The notes under the pieces: generated by a model | Told to the model about the DNA's origin: nothing | Database searches by the model: none | What the model saw: the letters and a program-made list of their open reading frames with translations, nothing else | Made by a program: the position numbers and the translations under genes | In this document: positions 57,701 through 64,000 of the stretch, piece after piece | Position numbering within the stretch: the first letter of the stretch is position 1 | How the letters are laid out: each line of letters begins with the position of its first letter | Assembly (NCBI GenBank): GCA_029379385.1 | Contig: CM055615.1 | Coordinates: 2,232,001-2,296,000 of the forward strand | Direction of reading: 5' to 3' | Source: Quillaja saponaria | Lineage: Eukaryota > Streptophyta > Magnoliopsida > Fabales > Quillajaceae | DNA: 64,000 bases

Positions 57701-60700
57701 AGTCAGATAAAGGCTGAGAATGAAGCTGATGTTGCCTGCTGCTCAGGAAGCTGGACTCGAGAAATCACTAATTTCACGTTTGACCCTGAAGCCTGGGAAG
57801 GCAAGCACTTATTGGTTAATAGAGTTACATTTGGATTATTAACTTGCTCATTTTTCTTTCTTAATTGTTGTCTGCATATAATGTCTTATCTTTTCATAAA
57901 ATAAATTTTGCCTTAGTCTTTTGGTTGACATGTTCTTTTCTGATGTATCTTACAGATCTCTGGTCTTGCAAAATCTATACGAGTAATGGCTGACATGGAA
58001 GAGCCCATTGGTCAGATTTTGAAGAGAACAGAGGTCAAAACACCTACTAGACTTTTGTATTTGTTGGATTAGATGTCGTAAACTGTTCAACAATGATTCA
58101 CTTGTATAGAGCATCTAGCATGTTTCTACCATTCTATTTCTACACCATTATAGAATTTTGGAATGGTATTACTTAACTTTTGAATCAAGCTTGACTTCTC
58201 TTTGACTAATAAAATAAGAAGCATCTTCAGTTTCATGATGTCCCTTCCTTCCCTATGGTCCATACTCGTTTTGGCAGTTCTGACGATTGCTCTTGCATCC
58301 AGCTTGCAGATGGCCTCATCCTTGAGAAAAAATCTTGTCCTTTGGGTGTGCTCCTGGTTATATTTGAGTCTCGACCTGATGCCCTAGTTCAGGTAAGCAT
58401 GATTGTCCCTATCAAATTCTCTTACTTCTATTGATTTCTGAGAATGTCAAAGATTTAAACATGATTAAAAAATATATTTAGGAGATAGAAGCTCATGGTT
58501 CTTAGTTGTTTTTAAAAAAAAATTGAAACTGACATGTTTTTCTTTACTTCTGTTTTGGTTGTGAATAATTCAATAGATAGCTGCACTGGCAATTCGAAGT
58601 GGAAATGGTCTATTGCTTAAAGGAGGAAAAGAAGCCAAGAAATCAAATGCAATCTTGCACAAGGTTTGATTTCTTAGAGGCACTTTTTCTGTTGATCATT
58701 CAGGATTATCATCCCTCTGCACTCTACTTTCCATTTTATAAATTTAACCTCACTCTTCCTTTTCATTTATTAATATACAATCTTGCACAAGGTTTTCATT
58801 TTTTTAATGTTTGAGGTCATTTTTTTGTTGTTTAGTCTGGAGTGTAGTATTGACTTGACTCTGTTTCCTCCCCTACCCAGACTAGTGACATTAATGTTAC
58901 CATTCTCCATTTATCTCATTTTTCAGGTAATTACATCAGCAATTGGAGATACTGTTGGTGGCAAACTTATTGGACTTGTCACCTCGAGAGATGAAATTCC
59001 AGATCTTCTCAAGGTTAATACCACAAGTAAAACTCTTGATGATCATTTGACTAAAGATGATTTTCAACTAATTATATTCTGTCACAGCTTGATGATGTAA
59101 TAGATCTTGTGGTCCCCAGAGGCAGTAATAAGCTTGTTTCTCAAATCAAAGAGTCGACAAAAATTCCTGTTCTTGGCCATGCTGGTAATATGAATATTTT
59201 GACATCAAATTTTTTTACTTTCAAACTAGAGCTTCTAGTAAGTTGTTATTTCTGCTGTGTAGATGGTATTTGTCATGTTTATGTTGACGAGTCAGCTGAT
59301 ATGGATATGGCAAAGAACATTGTTAGGGATGCAAAGGTAGATTATCCTGCAGCCTGTAATGCAATGGTAATTACAAAATATATCACCTGGAATGCCTATT
59401 CCATCTTTCTATAATTTGTACATGCCCACTTTTCATCATCAATTTTGGCTTTTACTGATCAGACTTGTGTGATAATAATAGATCAATCATAAGCGAATTC
59501 CATGAAATATTTCTTTTGTGTTGTTCTCAGGAAACCCTTCTTGTACACAAAGATCTATCATGCAATGGGGGACTGAATGACCTTGTTACAGAACTTCAAC
59601 AGGAAGGTATGGCCTTAGTATTACATGATCTATCTCAAACAGAATGCTTCAATTTTTATTTTTTTAAAAAGAGAAATCAACAGGCAAAGAAGTGTCAATG
59701 TTAAGCATTCTGGAAATTATCTATAATATGCCGACTGCAGTTTCTGCTGGATTTGAACTGGGATCCTAATTTTATTTGATTCAAGACATGAGAGAAGTAG
59801 TGAATTGGTCTTTGTTTAAAGTATCTATCAGAAAAGAAAGAAGGTTGTTTAACCCAAAATAAACTCCTAGAAATGTTTTTCTCGTGAACAAATTAAGCAT
59901 TGTGAGGTTCTTGATCTCAATTACAAAATAGGTCCTGCACTAGTTATTCCTTTTGATTTGGTGTAAAAGAAAAGATAAAAGCGATGAGTTATTTGCTTAA
60001 GAAAATGAATGTAAACTGTTATATTGAGGTAGGAATGGGGAATCTACGTGTTATTCTCTGCTCTGTCAATGCATTATGTAATGCTCTTAGATCTTTTTTT
60101 CTATTGCTTGGATCTGCCAGATGAAATTTTTTGCACAATTTCATTGACCAAGAAACAATACGAGAGAAGTTCAAATTATCTGAGAAATTATGTGAACAGC
60201 TTGACCACTTCAAGTAAATTGTTGCAGGTGTTAATCTATATGGTGGACCGAGAGCCAGTGCTTTGCTAAAAATTGCAGAAGCAAGTTCCTTCCATCATGA
60301 ATACAGCTCTTTGGATTGCACCATCGAAATTGTTGATGATGTATCTGCTGCCATTGACCACATACATAGGCATGGAAGGTACGTTGGTTTCAAGTTCATC
60401 TTCATCCCCTTCCCCCAACTCCTCCTCAGTCCCCCTCTTTTTCACACAGATTACTTGAGCTAAAGGTTAAATAAAGTTCTGTATTTCTTCTGTTCCCCAT
60501 TGTGCAGTGCCCATACTGAATGCATTATCACAGAAGATCCTAAAGTGGCTGAACTTTTCCTAAGTCAAGTTGACAGGTAATTTATATCCAACCAGTGATA
60601 ACAAAGAAAATAAAAGAATGTTGACTAGATAATTTAGCCAAAATATTTTCAGCTCATTTTCTATTGATTTTTTTATTTTTCTTTTGTAAAGTTGCAATTC

Positions 60701-61492
60701 ATTCTCGTAACTGTATACATTCATATGGTTAACATAATGGATCAAGTGTACTATCCAATCCAAAATGATTAGGCAATATGAAGATGCCAAAAGACTTGTC
60801 CTTATCAATCTTGCTTCCAATACTCCTATATGAGAATACCATTGATTATTTAAAATATATCCAGTCATAGTTGCTTTCTGAATTTGTCCTATTACCCCAC
60901 ACTTGACATTCCTAGTCGAAATTTTCTTTATGGACACCAACAGTGCTGCTGTATTTCATAATGCAAGTACACGATTTTGTGATGGTGCACGCTTTGGACT
61001 CGGTGCAGAGGTAAGATATCTTTAAGCATGCCTATTGTCAACTAGCAGCATCAATTGTTTTTATTTTCTCATCTGCTGTTTGGTTCTGATGTCTGAAAAG
61101 GTTGGGATAAGTACAAGCAGGATTCATGCTCGAGGTCCTGTAGGAGTTGAAGGGTTGTTAACAACAAGATGGTATGAAATTCTGCATTTTTGTAATTAAC
61201 TGCTCAAACAACACAATCACTTCATAATAGTCACTATTTAAAATTTATATTGAGACTATATTCCTATTGATCACATACACATATAGAGTATGACCTATAT
61301 TGCTTCATTTGTGCACTGATTTTCTGTTTTATTATCAATCTGAAAATATTCTTGCATGATAAATGTACAAAACGTATTTATTTGTTTTTCTTTTCTTGAA
61401 CAATTTTTCCGTTTGTTTACCTCATTTACATCCAAATAGTTTTGTGGACAATTTCCCATTCCAGTTCTTATCACTATCATAATTCATCTGGG

Positions 61493-61526
<34 letters not shown>

Positions 61527-61662
61527 CAAAATCATTTTGGTGGATAACTGAGCTTGAATCTCAAATTGCATGCTGCAATGCAGGATTCTGAGAGGGAATG
61601 GGCAGGTGGTAGATGGCGATAAAGGGATCAATTACATTCACAAGGAACTTTTGGCATCATAA
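54778..61662 (+). CDS. P5CS: Delta-1-pyrroline-5-carboxylate synthase, 20 exons, one frameshift
   Basis: Bifunctional enzyme of proline synthesis: glutamate 5-kinase then gamma-glutamyl phosphate reductase. Exons: 54778-54837, 55138-55209, 55343-55446, 55689-55791, 55965-56126, 56732-57009, 57302-57452, 57635-57800, 57956-58033, 58303-58392, 58577-58663, 58927-59013, 59088-59184, 59263-59366, 59531-59606, 60228-60378, 60508-60576, 60944-61010, 61101-61171, 61584-61662. Without one extra base in exon 8 they give 716 residues, the family length. Kinase part: [40 protein letters not shown]. Phe128 sits in VFKDG, the place linked to proline feedback in plant P5CS. Reductase part: [36 protein letters not shown] (Cys about 543). 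Intron 8 starts GC (AAG/GCAAGC). The extra base at about 57735-57737 shifts the frame after codon 344, so as written only the kinase half is made. Confidence 0.92.
57735..57737 (+). other. Single-base frameshift in P5CS exon 8
   Basis: GTTGCCTGCTGCTCAG has one base too many for the family reading V-A-A-A-Q-E-A-G. Read as given, translation leaves the family frame and meets TGA in exon 9. All other 19 exons are intact. Confidence 0.8.
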
Positions 61663-62898
61663 CTGAAACTTTAGATCAGTACTAGCCATTAAAAATATTA
61701 TTGTATTGTTTACCACATTAAACTGGCAGTTATATTATCCTATTATATCATTATGTACAACTACAGCAGAAATCATGACATTGTATTATCACAGGTGCCC
61801 CCTTTCCAGATTTTTGTTTCCTGGATAATGCTTTGGGGAAGAAATTAATATTAGGAATGATAATTAAGTCTGCAACTTTGTAGTTCTGCAAAGTCTGACT
61901 TAAACAACAAAGGTAGTTTTGGTGACAGTTGGGATTCTCTTACAGCAACTATTCTGCTAGAAAGAAGATATTGGATCTTTAAGATTTCATAACACAGATT
62001 TTAAGTGGCTATGTCTTGTTTGGAAACAGTACACTGAAAAGTTTATTGCATTATAATAACCTTATAGAAGACAGAGGGCTCTCAGGAGAGATTGTTGAAC
62101 TAAACAAAATTTCAAACTATCAAATTCCAGGGGAAAAGGGGAACTAGGAGCAAAGAGATGCAAACAGAACCATACCCTATAGAATTCCTGGTTTGAATTG
62201 CCAATGTACGGCGATGCCACCTTTCTGATGAACGGAAATCCATCATTGTTTTGCTTCCCGGCATCATGCCTCATAGCCACTTTATTGGCATAATTAGAAG
62301 ACAGAGGACTCTCTGGAGACATTTCTTAGAGGGGAAGCAACTATTCTAAGGAAAAAGACCGAGAGGTGATGTCTGATGGACCTAAAGATATGAAACGGGA
62401 AGGGACATGAGATTGCTCCATTGAAAAATGTCTCCTAGATGACCTCCTTGACAGACCTTGATATCATCTTTTGTTGAGATTTTTTCTTTTACTAGAAGCT
62501 TAAAGAAATAGAAACTTCCTTTTGAAAGTTTGCTTGTCTTTGAATTACAAGTATTCTCTGCCTAATAAGATCATTTGAGCTGGAATTATATATCAGCTTG
62601 GTGTTGTATTGAGATTCTATTCTGATCCAAGTTTGCTGAGTCACGAAATATTGAAATTCTGATGACCATAAAAGATAAGGAAAAGGAGTAGTCAATTTTA
62701 AACTGTATTGATACCAGTAAGAGGATATCATGGAGGTTCAAAGAAAAACAAAAACATTAAAATGGAATTCTTGTGGCCAGAAAGATGTGAGCAAAATGTA
62801 ATGTATGATATTTTGGAATTATCATAAAGAAAAATAGCATTCAAGTTCAAATGATACTCTGAACTTCTTCTTCAGAGAATGACAGAGGACCTGTCCTT
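61663..62898. other. Intergenic between convergent P5CS and AKR genes
   Basis: 3' UTR of P5CS on the left, 3' UTR of the AKR gene on the right. A 25-bp direct repeat (AGAAGACAGAGG.CTCT..GGAGA at about 62067 and 62298) flanks a possible small minus-strand ORF, listed separately. Confidence 0.4.
62062..62322 (-). CDS. Doubtful small ORF, 86 codons
   Basis: Starts MSPESPLSSNYANKV and runs through a stretch with balanced, protein-like composition (DGFPFIRKVASPYIGNSNQ) to about codon 50. After that it turns hydrophobic and less convincing. A GT at about 62174 (CTATAGGGTATGG on the minus strand) could be a donor, making this the first exon of a gene or a piece of one. I recognise no family. It overlaps the region where both neighbours should end. 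Could be chance. Confidence 0.2.
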   Translation of the reverse strand: MSPESPLSSNYANKVAMRHDAGKQNNDGFPFIRKVASPYIGNSNQEFYRVWFCLHLFAPSSPFPLEFDSLKFCLVQQSLLRALCLL

Positions 62899-63912
62899 TT
62901 ATATTTCACCATCCCACAATTCCTGAAGATTCTTGTAAGGACTACAACTTTCATGGACTGCAAAGTCCCCTTGAAGTAACCTTTGCTGCATCGAACAACA
63001 GAAATATGAATATACAGCTTTGGATAATATTATTAACAGATTTATGCAGATGTAAGACATTCTAACCTGGTGAATTTGTGAAATTTTTGCGAGGAGCTCT
63101 GGGGGGATACACCAGTCAAGTATGCTGAGATTTTCTTTGATCCGAGACTCATTTACGCTCTTTGGAAGGACACTATGGCCACTTTGGAGTCCCCAACGAA
63201 GAGCCACTTGTGCTGGAGACTTGTTAAGTTTTTCAGCAATTTCAATCAGTATTGGTTCTTTCAAGATTTCCCCCTTTACCCAAGACCCTGGAGAACCCAG
63301 TGGAGAATATGCCTGAAAAGAAACCATTCTATTTAGAGAATGCTACTACTAAAACCCAGATGAGAATATGCCTGAATGATACTAAAAGGGCCAACAAAAA
63401 TATGAAGGTTGATGAAATGGAGTATACCGAGAGGTGAACGCCGGTAGATTTGCAAAAATTATGAAGAGCAGGTTGCTGCCACACAGGATGGCATTCCACT
63501 TGATTGACTGCAGGTGGAACCTTTGCATATCCAAGCAAGTCTTGCAGCTTCTTAGTTGAAAAGTTGCTGACACCAATTGCACGTGCCTGACCAGATGCAA
63601 ATAAGCCCTCCATTGCATTCCATGTCTCTGGGAGACATAAAGGAGCCATGATCTCTGGGGCAAATCCTCTTGAACCTGGCTTGGTCCTAAAAGGCCAATG
63701 TATCTATAACAAATTGTTTATACATAATCCCAGGTGATTTAGTTTCAGCTTTATTTCCCAAAAAAAAAAAAAAAAAAAAGAAAAAAAAAGTATTTTATTG
63801 TGGGTCTAAAATTCAGAGACATACAAGATATAGATCAATGTAGTCAAGCTGCAGGTCTTCTAATGTCTTACTCAGTGCCTTGGAGACATCCTCTGGTGCA
63901 TGGTCACTGCAC
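62899..63912 (-). CDS. NADPH-dependent aldo-keto reductase, AKR4C type, 3' part (5' end outside window)
   Basis: Minus-strand gene for a plant AKR4C enzyme, which reduces reactive aldehydes and ketones with NADPH; close relatives act in stress detoxification, some in plastids. Exons in order of translation: 63912-63825 ([20 protein letters not shown]...), 63703-63428 ([11 protein letters not shown]..., [32 protein letters not shown]), 63312-63067 ([31 protein letters not shown]), 62985-62899 ([12 protein letters not shown], then LWDGEI and stop TAA at 62901-62899). Frames join without error. Visible family marks: the His of IHWP (catalytic tetrad), GVSNF, NQVECHP, and LPKS in the NADPH-binding part. 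Catalytic Asp, Tyr and Lys are in exons beyond the right edge. A poly-A/T run at 63761-63790 lies in an intron. Convergent with P5CS. Confidence 0.92.
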
Positions 63913-64000
63913 CTGTATGCATATTAACAATTCAGTTTAATACTTCGCTTGCATCCACATTATTCTAATTGTGTAAGACCATATTTAAAAACACATTCAT

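Overview
This is nuclear DNA from a flowering plant, most likely a eudicot. It is AT-rich, its genes are split by short introns with plant-type splice sites, and its intergenic DNA is filled with plant transposons (solo LTRs, MITEs, a SINE-like unit). I cannot fix the species from sequence alone; a woody eudicot such as Citrus is only a guess.

Layout. (1) 1-4413, minus strand: the 5' part of an ATG1-type autophagy kinase gene, running off the left edge. (2) 6772-6845: a tRNA-Val(CAC). (3) 7143-9736: an intact seven-exon PRA1 family A gene (Rab/prenyl-protein trafficking). (4) 7291 to about 29415: a head-to-tail segmental duplication. Unit A (about 7291-17255) holds PRA1.A, a 55-codon small membrane-protein ORF (12875-13042) and a small glycine-rich gene, here called family X (X1, 16353). 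Unit B (about 17260-29415) repeats this order. Its PRA1 copy is a pseudogene, its 55-codon ORF is intact (22489-22656) and its X copy is intact (X2, 28694-28903). The two units differ by datable insertions: a hAT-like MITE only in A, and a solo LTR and a Tourist-like MITE only in B. (5) 29.4-36.1 kb: further broken X-unit remnants and X3 (35520), broken up by an LTR-retroelement piece and a foldback element. (6) 36670-38943: a second solo LTR, reverse orientation. (7) 39.4-48.9 kb: a gene-poor block of nested duplications, including a 2.9-kb perfect head-to-tail pair (42910-45802 and 45803-48675), each with long inverted arms. (8) 51518-51568: an orphan first exon of a P5CS gene. (9) 54778-61662: a complete 20-exon P5CS gene (proline synthesis), intact except for one extra base in exon 8. 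(10) 62899-63912, minus strand: the 3' exons of an AKR4C-type aldo-keto reductase, convergent with P5CS and running off the right edge.

The confidently recognised single genes (ATG1, PRA1.A, P5CS, AKR) are ordinary housekeeping or stress genes. The unusual content is the family of tiny genes in the duplicated block. The X proteins begin MGSLCS or MGCLCF, a lipidation-type N-terminus, and end in a Gly/Cys-rich tail. The 55-aa ORF has survived duplication with mainly synonymous changes while the neighbouring PRA1 copy decayed. All exon coordinates were read by eye from splice signals and family resemblance; no search was run.
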